Shown: in pieces, positions 21,594 to 30,244 of the stretch
How positions within the stretch are numbered: position 1 is the stretch's first letter
How the letters are laid out: every line of letters begins with the position of its first letter
Origin: Triparma columacea
Taxonomy: Eukaryota; Sar; Bolidophyceae; Parmales; Triparmaceae
Reading direction: 5' to 3'
NCBI GenBank assembly: GCA_030267965.1
Contig: BRYA01000615.1
Location: forward strand, 2,076-32,319
DNA length: 30,244 bases
Notes under the pieces: generated by a model
The model's input: only the letters and a program-made list of their open reading frames with translations
Databases searched by the model: none
Told to the model about the DNA's origin: nothing
Program-made: the position numbers and the translations under genes

Positions 21594-22706
21594 TCACCTC
21601 TTCCTTTTCTTGGACGCTTGGAAGAATCCTTCAGGCGCACCAGGAAGATTGAGCCAACGAGCAACATCGGGGCGACTTTTCAAGGAAGTTCCATTCTTCG
21701 AATTGTAGTGCCAATCTTTTGACCTATCACGTCTAGCAGACCAGCCCTCGAGTAGATCTCGCTTTCCACCACATAAGACACAATAACAGGCGAGCTTCTC
21801 AAGGGCTTCCTTACACTCCTCAGGCGACGCAATATTTTCTTCAATGCGCTGCTCAAGCATCGGGGCACCAGGGAGCTCGAGCCAACGAGCAACTTCGGGG
21901 CGACTCGCGAACCATTGTCCCTCCTTTGAATTCAAGTAGTGCCATGTTTCTGACTTGGTGGTACTGTTGGTGGTACTGTAGCGTCTAGCAGACCAGCCGT
22001 TGACTAGATCTCTCGTCCCACCACATGAAACAACATAAGAGGCGAGCTGCTGAAGGGCCTCAGAAGAGGTGAGCGTTCTTGGCCTGGTCTGCCCAACTTT
22101 CGGGGCACCAGGGAGCTCGAGCAAACGAGCAACTTGGGGGCGAGTATAGAACTTCTCTCCCTCCTTTGAAACGTAGAGCCATTTCCCTGAATTTCCATGC
22201 CATGAATGTGTAGCAGACCAGCCCTCGAGTGAATCTCGCTTCCCACCACATGAGATGACATACGAGGCGAGCCTCTCAAGGGCCTCATCCGCTTCGAGCT
22301 TCTCAGGGGACTTCGTATCACTAGTGTCGTCGTCGTCTTCAGAGGTTGAGAACGTGTCTGAGACCATGCCAGCTAGGGCCTCACACGCGAGCTTCTCAAG
22401 GGCCTCATTCGAGGCGAGCTTCTCAGGGGACTCCTGACGCTCCGAAAACTCTTCGATGGTAACATCACCATCATCAGTTTCACCTTCCTCGTCCACAGCA
22501 GGAGTAGGAGTGTCAGCGGCAGCGGCATTGGCAGCAGCTCCCCCCCCTTTCCTGATCCTTTCCTCCCTCTTTTTCTCCATCTCCTCTCTCTCCTTCGCCT
22601 CTCTCTCCAGTCTCTCCTTCTCCAGTGTTTTCTTCCCCTTCCCCCTATACTTCCTAGGTGCATTAGGGTCCCTCGGTTTCGTAGATGTGGCGTATTTGAC
22701 GTTCAT
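21594..22706 (-). CDS. Protein with three MBD-like tandem modules, probable nuclear protein
   Basis: A single exon encodes about 370 aa from the ATG at 22706. The N-terminus is basic (STKPRDPNAPRKYRGKGKK, like the approach to an HMG box), then a Lys/Glu/Arg-rich helix and an Ala- and acid-rich linker. Three modules of about 70 residues follow: a short helix (EALERLASYVISCGGKRD), GWSA, an aromatic W-x-Y strand, then SRPxVARWLxLPGAP. The tail is KKRKR, a likely nuclear localisation signal. The strand-turn-helix pattern (GW...WHY.S..G...SRP.VARWL) resembles the methyl-CpG-binding domain family, whose core has similar spacing, but the resemblance is my pattern reading. A diverged fragment of the helix (SPEKLASNEALEKLACEALA) occurs upstream as a possible fourth half-repeat. 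An in-frame ATG at 22811 is an alternative start. Confidence 0.75.
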   Translation of the reverse strand: MNVKYATSTKPRDPNAPRKYRGKGKKTLEKERLEREAKEREEMEKKREERIRKGGGAAANAAAADTPTPAVDEEGETDDGDVTIEEFSERQESPEKLASNEALEKLACEALAGMVSDTFSTSEDDDDTSDTKSPEKLEADEALERLASYVISCGGKRDSLEGWSATHSWHGNSGKWLYVSKEGEKFYTRPQVARLLELPGAPKVGQTRPRTLTSSEALQQLASYVVSCGGTRDLVNGWSARRYSTTNSTTKSETWHYLNSKEGQWFASRPEVARWLELPGAPMLEQRIEENIASPEECKEALEKLACYCVLCGGKRDLLEGWSARRDRSKDWHYNSKNGTSLKSRPDVARWLNLPGAPEGFFQASKKRKR

Positions 22707-23288
22707 GACCTTTTTGTTGTTGTAATTGAGGGTGTTATGATAGCAATGAGACTGTGGTAAAGAGGCTAAGTAGCTCAGGAGGGTTAGTGTGGTGTGATTG
22801 ACAAAGAACAAGGGAGAGGGAGTGACGTTTTAGTGGTTGATACACGGTTAAGGCCAAACTGTCTCATAGAAAGTGTTGACACAGGTCACACTGAGCCATG
22901 GAAGCGGCACGATGCGATGAGACACCTAGAACAAGACCAAGGATGCTTTCATTGCGGCGTCAATGGCGGTTATCTGCCCAATAGCAACCCCAATATGATA
23001 CAAACAGTATCTGTTATATGGCCGAAACGTGTATTATCTCCTCTATGAGACGAAAATCCAAAACCAATGAATACTCAGTCAGGCGACCGTGATTGGAGAG
23101 GGGAAATGACTTGAAGTTGACGTGAATAGGAGATAAAAATCAACGATAGGACAAAATATAGCCAGTGAAAGGCTTGAAAAGTGTCATTGTTGTCATTGTT
23201 GTCCGCCTTACCTTATAGGAGCTATCTAGGTAAATGGATCAAACGTTCGGAAAACGGGACCTAATTTCTCCAATTGACTTGCCTGGAA
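22707..23288. other. Divergent intergenic region between MBD-like and PsbP-like genes
   Basis: These 582 bp have no recognisable RNA gene. An 84-codon open frame at 22794-23048 lacks family motifs and an ATG near its start. A small imperfect repeat (GTCATTGTT, twice) lies near 23184-23202. Confidence 0.45.
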
Positions 23289-24335
23289 ATGATCCTTCTT
23301 CTTTGTTCGTTAATACTCCTGAGTCAGCTTGGTACACCATTTACTCATAGTTTACAGAAGCATCAAGTCGTAGAATGTAATTATTACCCTATTTATAACC
23401 CTTTTCAGCAGCCTCAAGCCAGCTCGGCCATAGTGAGCTTTCAAACATCCCTTAATAGCCGCGATGATGACAATCAAGAAGACAAGCAATCCGATCCATA
23501 CACATACACATCATCAACTGGATTTCAAGTAACACGTCCAATAAAACCTTCAGCAAAACTCATCAATGACCTCCCTCGAAGACTCTTCGTCACCACGACC
23601 TTCCTAACGATCCCCCTCGCCCTGGGCTCAAACTTCCTCGGTGTGACCTCCAACCTAATTCTGTCCTCGCCCGTGCCAGCCGTTAGGTCATTATCCGAGT
23701 CCTTAGGCCTCAACACACTTTACCCCGACGCCTCAGGCTACAAGACCTACATCTCCCCAAAACCCGCCTCTTCCCTAGTCAGTTCAGGTCGTCTTGCAAG
23801 GTACAAGCTTACCCTCCCTCCAGCGTTCGTGCAGGACCCTTCAGTCAACCTTGCCAGGGCCCGTGCCACGGACCCCAACAGGGAGATGAAGATGAGGGGC
23901 TCCGTTGGCACGATCCCTGACGTAGCGTTCGGGCCTATGGGTAAGATAGACCCGGTAACGAGGAAGTCATCGTCGGATGTTAATATATCGGTAATTACGT
24001 CCGCGGTTGATAAGAGCTTTAACATGGATAGGATACTGAGAGGGAAGGAACCCTCTGAGGCGGGGCAGGTTCTCATCGACACCTTCCTCTGCGGGCCAGG
24101 GAGCGGGAGGGAGGGGAAGCTGGTCGAGGCCAAGTTAGTAAAGAGGGGAAAGGAGATGCTCTCCATCGAATACATCATTACCAAACCGTCGGGGAAAAGG
24201 TTGAGATCGATCTCCCTACTAGCGCCTGTAGGGGGGGAACTCGTCACGTACACGGTGGTCGGGAGGGAGGGAGAGTTTGACGACGACGGGGGGAGGCTAA
24301 GGAGAAGCGCAGAGTCATTTGAGATACTAGACTGA
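23289..24335 (+). CDS. PsbP-domain thylakoid lumen protein with twin-arginine leader
   Basis: A single exon encodes about 348 aa from the ATG at 23289. The leader has three parts: a hydrophobic signal (MILLLCSLILLSQLGTPFTHS) for entry through the ER-derived membrane, a polar transit-like stretch rich in Ser/Gln/Asp, and a twin-arginine segment at about 97-115 (LPRRLFVTTTFLTIPLALGS) that suggests Tat import into the thylakoid lumen. The PsbP-like domain follows: YKTYISPKP, a basic segment LARYKLTLPPAFV, VNISVITSAVDKSFN, MLSIEYIITKPSGKRLRSIS, and ELVTYTVVGRE ending in RRSAESFEILD. PsbP relatives stabilise photosystem II or help assemble photosystem complexes; this one is not clearly the oxygen-evolving PsbP itself. 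The gene ends 43 bp from the convergent GDPD stop. Confidence 0.85.
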   Translation: MILLLCSLILLSQLGTPFTHSLQKHQVVECNYYPIYNPFQQPQASSAIVSFQTSLNSRDDDNQEDKQSDPYTYTSSTGFQVTRPIKPSAKLINDLPRRLFVTTTFLTIPLALGSNFLGVTSNLILSSPVPAVRSLSESLGLNTLYPDASGYKTYISPKPASSLVSSGRLARYKLTLPPAFVQDPSVNLARARATDPNREMKMRGSVGTIPDVAFGPMGKIDPVTRKSSSDVNISVITSAVDKSFNMDRILRGKEPSEAGQVLIDTFLCGPGSGREGKLVEAKLVKRGKEMLSIEYIITKPSGKRLRSISLLAPVGGELVTYTVVGREGEFDDDGGRLRRSAESFEILD

Positions 24336-24378
24336 TGGGAATTATCTCACAAATCTACATTTTTACGTTAACCCCTAA

Positions 24379-25809
24379 TTAAAAGTACCTCAACACATCG
24401 GTTGAGGGAGCTTCGCTGTTCCTCGGAGACTCACTCAGTTGCCTGAATTCTTCCCCGTTGCCCTTGCCCCGTCTCGCCTTGATTGCCACTCCGACCCCCC
24501 CCACGAAAACCCCGCAGCACAGAGCTGCAACAAGCAAGGGCACATTCCCGTCAAAAATCCTCCCCTCCTCGTTCTCTTTCTTTTCCCTCTCCTCTTCTTC
24601 TTTACTCAAATCTGAGCTAGGGAGAGTCTGTAAAACCCCCTCTGCAAAAGCAACGTTGTTCGTAAACGTGGCATCAACATCGAGGTCAACGAGCCTGGCA
24701 TAAAGGCTGGCATCATCGTCAGCGACCCAGGCGTGGACCCCCATGCCAGCGCCCCTCGCATTCTTTACGGCGGCCGCGAAGAAATCCTCGTCGAACGATG
24801 TGGGGATAGAGATTATGTCCGCGTAAGTGGCAATCTCCTCTACCTTCTCAACTGTGTCAATCTTGTCTATCCCAGTCTGTTTACTGTTGATGAGAGAGAT
24901 AGTCGTGAGGTCAGTCATAGTGTCCAAAAGCTGGAGCGACTCGGGAGAGAACGATTGCAGCAAACATTCTCCGGAGGTGGTTGCGAGGGCCCGGAGACAA
25001 TAGCGTCTCTCCTCGTCGTCTTCATCGTACCCACAGTAACCGTGGCTGGAGATTACTTCCATGAGCTTGTCCTCGAGGGGAAGGTTTATAGAGGCAAAAT
25101 AGTTTGACAACTTTGTCTCCGGGTAAACTCCAAGGGTCCAGCCGAGGGTGTCAGACAGCTCAGCAACGTAGCTAAGCATTTCGTCGAACGTAAGGAAGGA
25201 ATAAATCCCATCGAAAGGACCTGCACGATCAGTGGCTCGCAACCTGAGAGACTTGATCTCGTCCATGGTGAAGTCCTCGGCAAACCAACCCGTAATTGTT
25301 TGCTTGGTGCACCCGTCAGCATCATCTATCACCTTGGTCGTCTTGCGTTCGGCAAACTGTGGCTTCTCTGCAATGTCCGATGTTCTCCCGAGCTCATTCC
25401 CATGCATCACAAACAGGACGTGATCCTTGGAGGAGATAACGTCAGGTTCGATGTACGTCGCACCGTACGAAGCCCCGAGCGCATACGCGGCCTTAGAGTG
25501 CTCGGGAACGAAACTGGGGCACAGGGGGGGGGGAGGGCCGGCGGAGGTGGGGGGGGGGGAAGTTAGAGATTCCACCTTCAAACTTACCCTTGTATCGCAT
25601 CTCCTTTACAAAATCGTCCAATCAACCCAATCTTTAGTCCGTTTACCACATCTTGAACCCACTCCCTCCATCAAGACTCACCTATTATGACCTGACATGC
25701 CCCCTCTGTGTGCAGCCAACTCAAGCAATCCCCTGTGGGCAGGGAGTTCACGAGAAACCACAGCATTCACCACAAGTGCGAAAATGACTGAGGTTACTAC
25801 AGAAACCAT
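24379..25809 (-). CDS. Glycerophosphodiester phosphodiesterase, membrane anchored at both ends
   Basis: Exons 25809-25682 and 25513-24379 join (intron 168 nt) to about 420 aa. The junction rebuilds the catalytic start AAHRGGMSGHNSFVPEHSKA (H34, R35, E47), followed by TYIEPDV (E65, D67) and VMHG (H80), the metal ligands and second catalytic His of the GDPD family. The enzyme cleaves glycerophosphodiesters to glycerol-3-phosphate and an alcohol. The N-terminus is hydrophobic (VSVVTSVIFALVVNAVV), a signal anchor or peptide, and the C-terminus has a second helix (VPLLVAALCCGVFVGGVGVAI) after a Glu/Lys-rich linker, so the domain probably faces the ER lumen or cell exterior. A role in phosphate recovery from lipids is plausible but inferred. 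The start is 146 bp from the divergent surface protein gene. Confidence 0.92.
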
Positions 25810-25955
25810 AATAGTGGCTACTAATGGAAATTGGGCTGAAATATGGGCTTTTTCACACCAATGCGCGACACCAGACCAGACCCGAATTCGGCTGGGAAAT
25901 CCAGTAGATAAATCCCAAAAAATCCCTCCTTCGTTCTTCTTGTGCGTGATTCTAG
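25810..25955. promoter_or_regulatory. Divergent promoter region between GDPD and the surface repeat protein
   Basis: The 146 bp between the two start codons must drive both genes. A CCAAT-like ACCAATG occurs near 25858. No other element is clear. Confidence 0.3.
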
Positions 25956-28900
25956 ATGAAGTTGATGCGCCTAGTCTTGTCCGATAGCGGTTCCACAGGT
26001 AACTCATCTATCTTTGGCAAAACCAGGGATTCTAAGCAATCCAGCCGAGTGAAATTGTCTCATATTTGCCTAATCTTTTGGACCTGCTTAGTCCTAGTCG
26101 GAGGGAGGTCATTGGCCGAGGTGAATGTGGGCGATATGAACGGACTGTTCAACACGGTCAGTAATGCTGATAATGAGTATACTTCCAACACTGGCAACTC
26201 CATCATGGCGAATGGTGACACTGCCATTCTAGCTGTTGGGTCGTATAAAGGCACAGAGGGGACTTGTGCAGCTACTTGGCTCATGCTGTACACAGATGAC
26301 TTGTATGGAGAGGTCAAGTGTGTGGAGGACAACGCAAGCTGTGTGTTGGATGGAGAGAATGCAAGAGGAGTGATGAGAGTGAGTGGAACTGGGAGTGGAA
26401 CACTTATTCTCCGAGCTCTCACCTTCGACAAGGGGAATGCTGGTTATGGTGGAGGGGTTTACATTAGGAGTGGTGCCATTGTGGACTTGGAGCTCTGCGT
26501 CTGTTCAAACAATAGAGCTATAAATACAGGTGGTGGTTATGGAGGTGGAGCAATTTATGTTCTTGGTGGATCTACTGTCAATACCTACGGAACAAGCTTC
26601 AACGCAAACACAGCAGCCACAGGAAATGGTAACGATATTTACGACGGTACTGGAACCATCACCATTCACAATACGTGCCCTTCTCCCTACTCCTCCAACA
26701 CTCCAATCCAAGGTAAGATGAGAATGAGGATTGCGTAGTCTGTAGAACCATTTCTTATCCCACAACTCACTAACTTTACGTTACTACTGCACCAATTCCT
26801 ATCACTCCTCTCCCACAGGGACTGCTTTAGACACTTCAGGGACTGTTGGGGGCGATAAATACTCGTACTACTGCACCGCCTGCCCCTCAGGCTACAGTGG
26901 CACATCTGTTCCTGATTGTGTTGCTGATCCATGCCAAGCCACTTCTACCTCTTCTGATGATGGGTCTGATGGTAACTTCTACTGCATCAATGGGGGGGAC
27001 ATTGGCGGGACTACAGGATCTTGCACTTGTTCTTGCAACACTGGGTTTCATGGTATTAATTGTCAGCTCACAGTACACAATGTGGTCGATATGAACGGGC
27101 TGTTCAACACGGTCAGTAATAATCCTTATAATGACAACACTTTTGGCAACTCCATCATGGCGAATGGTGACACTTTGATTCTAGCTGTTGGGCCGTATAA
27201 ATGCTCAGATGGGACTTGTGCAAATAGTGATGAAATGCTGTCCACAGATGACTTGAATGGAGAGGTCAAGTGTGTGGAGGACAACGCAAGCTGCGTGTTA
27301 GATGGAGAGAATGCAAGAAGAGTGATGGATGTGGCTGGAACTGGGAGTGTTACACTTATTCTCCGAACACTTATTCTCCGAGCTCTCACCTTCGACAAGG
27401 GGTATGCTGACTATGGTGGAGCGGTTTTCATTTACGGTCATGCCATTGTGGACTTGGAGTTCTCAGTTTTCTCCAATAATAGAGCTACAACAAGTAGTTC
27501 TGGAGGTGGAGCAATTGTTGTTGATTGGGGTGCAACTGCTGTCAATATCTACGGAACAAGCTTCAATGGAAACACAGCAGACTCAGGAAATGGTGATGAT
27601 ATTTACGTAAACTCTGGGGGTTCACCAACCATCACCATCCACAATACGTGCCCTTCTCCCTACTCCTCCAACACTCCAACCCAAGGTGAGACGAGAATGA
27701 GGATTGTGTAGTCTGTAGAAGCATTCCTAACCCCACAACTCACTTTACGTTACCGCTGCACCAATTCCTATAGGGTCCGCTTTGGACACTTATGGCTATG
27801 TCAACGGCAATATAGTCAACGGCAATAAATACTCGTATTCTGGCTGTCCTTTCTACTTATGTTCTGCCGGTTCCTACAACCCAACTGGTGGAACTTCAAG
27901 TTCAGTTTGCCAAGATTGCGGCACCGGGGAATACTCTGGTCCCGCCTCTCTCACCTGCACACCTTGTTCTGCAGGAAAGAATCTCATTAACGCTACTACT
28001 GGTGACGAGTCTTTAGCATGTACGTCCTGTGAAGCTGGTAAATTCTCTCCTCCGGGATCTTCCTCATCCTCCTGTACGCCCTGTCCGGCGGGAAATTATC
28101 TAGTGAACGCTGCGTCTGGCGACGAGTCCTCCGCATGCTCTGGCTGTGCCATTGGCAAGTACAGCACGGTCACGGCTGCGACGAGCGAAGCCACCTGTGC
28201 AACCTGCCCCAAAGGTTCCTACACTGACACTGAAGGCACAGTATCCTGTGAATCATGCCCCGCTGGCCGCTTCAACTCCGACGAAGCCACCTCTCCCAAC
28301 CTTCACGACTCACTCTCCACCTGCTCCATCTGCCCTGCCGGTAAATACAATCCTGACCAGGCCACCGACCCTGACCTCCACGTCTCATGCCTAGATTGTC
28401 ATGCAGGGAGTATGAACAACGACGATGACACCGATGCTTCAAACCACGATGACCTAAATGATTGCACCATATGTGCTGCAGGGAATTTTGCCTCTGATAC
28501 CGGTTCCACTTCGTGCGCCATCTGCCCTGCTGGTAAATACAATCCTAACCAGGCTACCGACCCTGCCCTCCACACCTCCTGTGAAGCCTGCCTTCCCGGA
28601 AAGTTTAACACGGATAACGGCAAAAAAGATTTTGCCCACGATGACGTCGAAGATTGCTTCTCCTGTGATGTCGGCAAATTTAGCAACGATGAGAATGGGG
28701 CGACTTCTTGTCAAGACTGTGCCACAGGTCTCATCTCTGGTTCTGGCGCCTCTGCCTGCTCGACCTGCCCTATGGGTTATAAGTGTACTGACGGAGTTGT
28801 TGGTTCACCATGCCCAGCTGGAAAGTATAGTAATGGCACAGCACCTGAATGTACCGCATGTGAGCCCAAGTACAAGTGCCCCGGAGGAACGGACAAGGTG

Positions 28901-30244
28901 AGAATCGATAATAAGCGAAGCTGCATAACAACAATGCGACTAACACCTTCACATACCTGCATAGATCCCCTGCCCCCCCGGAAGTTTCTCCTCCTCGCCC
29001 TCTCAGTCCACTTGCACGAGCTGCGAGGCTGGCAAGTTCCAGTCCTACGAGGCGAAGGATGCCTGCTCCCCCTGCACCGCAGGACACTTTTGCCCCGCCT
29101 CCTCCATCGCTCCGCTCCCCTGCTTACCAGGCTCGACCTTCCAACCTGACGCCTCTCAGACATCATGCAAGTCCTGCTCCAACTGTCCTGTCGGAGAAGT
29201 AATGACTGCAGGTGGGAGAATCATCATCCCCGCAGCACAACAATCGTAACCCGCTAATCAATCCCTTTCGCGACTCGCTGCGCTCATCGCAGAGTGTACC
29301 ATCACAACTGATCGTCAGTGCTCCCCCTGCGTCGCGCCAACCTACTCCAACGGCGGTCAAACTTGCAAGCAGTGTAATGGCGAAGGACAGTACAACGATG
29401 AGGATGGGGCCGCCTTTTGCAAGACGGCCAAGGCGGGCTACAAGCCGACGGCAGACCGCAAGGGAGAAGAACTTTGCCCAGCAGGAACGTACTCCACTGG
29501 CGGAGCTAATGAGTGCTCCGAGTGTGGTGAAGGAGAAACTAGCGCTGCTGGTGCCGCGGGCTGCTCCACCTGCGCGACTTGCGCTTCTGGGAAGTTCATG
29601 ATCGCCCCTTGCACTCCCACCTCCAAGACTGAGTGCAGAGACTGCCTAGCGGGGACGGCGTCGATGGGAGGAACAGCGACAGAATGCACGACATGCAACA
29701 AGGATGGCAAGTACTCTGATACGGACAAAGCCGCCTTTTGCAAGACGGCCAAGGCTGGCTACAAGCCGACGGCAGACCGCAAGGGAGAAGAACTTTGCCC
29801 AGCAGGAAATTACTCCACTGGCGGAGCTGACGAGTGTCTACAGTGCGGCGAAGGTGAAACCAGCAGCGCGGGAGCAGCCGGTTGCTCTACCTGCGCGACT
29901 TGTGCTACCGGTAGATACATGATCAATGCCTGCACTCCTACAACCGAGACTCTGTGCGGAGACTGCCTTGCAGGAATGGCATCGATTGGAGGGACAGTGA
30001 CGGAATGCACTGCGTGTACAGCAGACGGCGAGTACTCAGATAAAAATCTAGCCAGGTGAGCATGGGCGCGAATCATACACTCCAGCTCACAAACGCTAAC
30101 GTTATCGCTCATCACTTGCTTTTTGCTTTGCTCTTCTCAGCTTCTGCCAGACTGCCCCAGCAGGCAATAAACCCTCCTCCGACCGCACTTCCCTCACCAT
30201 CTGCGCCAAGAATACCTTTAGTATCGGAGCCAACGACACGTGCA
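25956..30244 (+). CDS. Large secreted or surface protein: PMP-like beta-helix repeats plus Cys-rich GCC2/GCC3-type repeats (partial, runs off right edge)
   Basis: Six exons are in frame: 25956-26712, 26819-27685, 27774-28897, 28965-29211, 29293-30055 and 30141 to the edge, already 1287 codons. A hydrophobic segment at about 34-52 (LSHICLIFWTCLVLVGG) is a signal peptide or anchor. Exons 1 and 2 each encode a beta-helix-like domain of about 190 residues beginning DMNGLFNTVSN. It is Gly/Asn rich with GGAI-type (GGGAIYV) and FxxN-type (FNANTA, FSNNRA) motifs, as in pectin-lyase-like and chlamydial polymorphic membrane proteins. A short Cys-rich link (YYCTACPSGYSG, CSCNTGFHGINC) lies between them. 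From exon 3 on, the protein is a long series of C-x2-C-P-x-G-x-(Y/F) units like the ephrin-receptor or GCC2/GCC3 repeats of protist surface proteins. No membrane helix or stop is reached. A role in adhesion or the cell covering is inferred. Confidence 0.88.
26133..27840 (+). repeat. Segmental duplication of a beta-helix exon together with its intron, 955-bp period
   Basis: The block starting GATATGAACGG at 26133 recurs at 27088, and the acceptor ends at 26818 and 27773 are also exactly 955 bp apart. Similarity continues through the exon end, across the intron (TGTAGAA, CACAACTCACT, TTTACGTTAC, CACCAATTCCTAT) and into the next exon (CGCTTTGGACACTT, AAATACTCGTA). Small indels between the ends cancel. 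So the copied unit is about 740 bp: exon body, intron and the start of the next exon. Confidence 0.92.
29410..30051 (+). repeat. 321-bp (107-residue) tandem module in exon 5 of the surface protein gene
   Basis: CCGCCTTTTGCAAGACGG at 29410 recurs at 29731. The roughly 75 bp after each start are nearly identical (encoding AKAGYKPTADRKGEELCPAG), and the rest aligns with moderate divergence, including CSTCATCA, CTPT, DCLAG and GGT-x-TEC. A more diverged third copy (SFCQTAPAGNKPSSDRT) starts at 30141 across an intron. Confidence 0.93.

Noticed and set aside
22794..23048. An 84-codon open frame upstream of the PsbP-like gene.
   Set aside because: It lacks an ATG near its start, membrane or domain features, and overlaps the MBD-like gene leader.
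22860..23050. A possible small nuclear or nucleolar RNA in the intergenic region.
   Set aside because: I compared by eye with the conserved parts of U1, U4, U5 and U6 and with C/D boxes and saw no convincing match. A covariance-model search would settle it.
25956..27711. Recent bacterial (chlamydial) gene transfer for the beta-helix exons.
   Set aside because: The exons are spliced, duplicated with their introns and joined to protist-type Cys-rich repeats. Shared short motifs in a beta-helix can be convergent, so transfer is not supported.

Overview
The window is nuclear DNA from a eukaryote with compact, intron-bearing genes, most likely a photosynthetic stramenopile (an ochrophyte such as a diatom, bolidophyte or pelagophyte). 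The evidence is: short GT-AG introns (about 65-330 nt) that restore reading frame in 12 genes; a PsbP-family lumen protein with a multipartite leader; signal peptides followed by ASAFAP-like residues (LAFSP, CNSFVL); and a eukaryotic catalase-peroxidase. The species-level assignment is inference. Exon boundaries below were worked out by hand from splice signals, frame continuity and family motifs.

Layout, left to right: a HAD-type hydrolase cut by the left edge (-); an MFS transporter (+); translation initiation factor eIF4A (-); a short EMC1, subunit 1 of the ER membrane complex (+); an Mpv17/PXMP2 membrane protein with a plastid-like presequence (-); catalase-peroxidase KatG (+); a Patched/RND-type permease (+); two divergent short-chain dehydrogenases (-, +); a predicted plastid protein built from RPM...GPLG repeats (-); a TMEM184/Ost-alpha protein with an N-terminal coiled coil (+); a protein with three MBD-like modules (-); a PsbP-like protein (+); a membrane-anchored glycerophosphodiester phosphodiesterase (-); and a large secreted or surface beta-helix plus Cys-rich repeat protein that runs off the right edge (+).

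The genes are housekeeping or stand-alone genes rather than one pathway. The order is striking: strands alternate almost perfectly, so nearly every gene shares a short divergent promoter with one neighbour and a short convergent 3' region with the other; only KatG and the permease are co-directional. Local duplications are frequent: a 14-bp minisatellite in an EMC1 intron, an 81-bp duplication carrying the permease stop codon, a roughly 955-bp exon-plus-intron duplication and a 321-bp module duplication in the surface protein gene. A 59-base assembly gap lies inside an intron. No rRNA, tRNA, CRISPR array, transposon or virus-derived gene was recognised.
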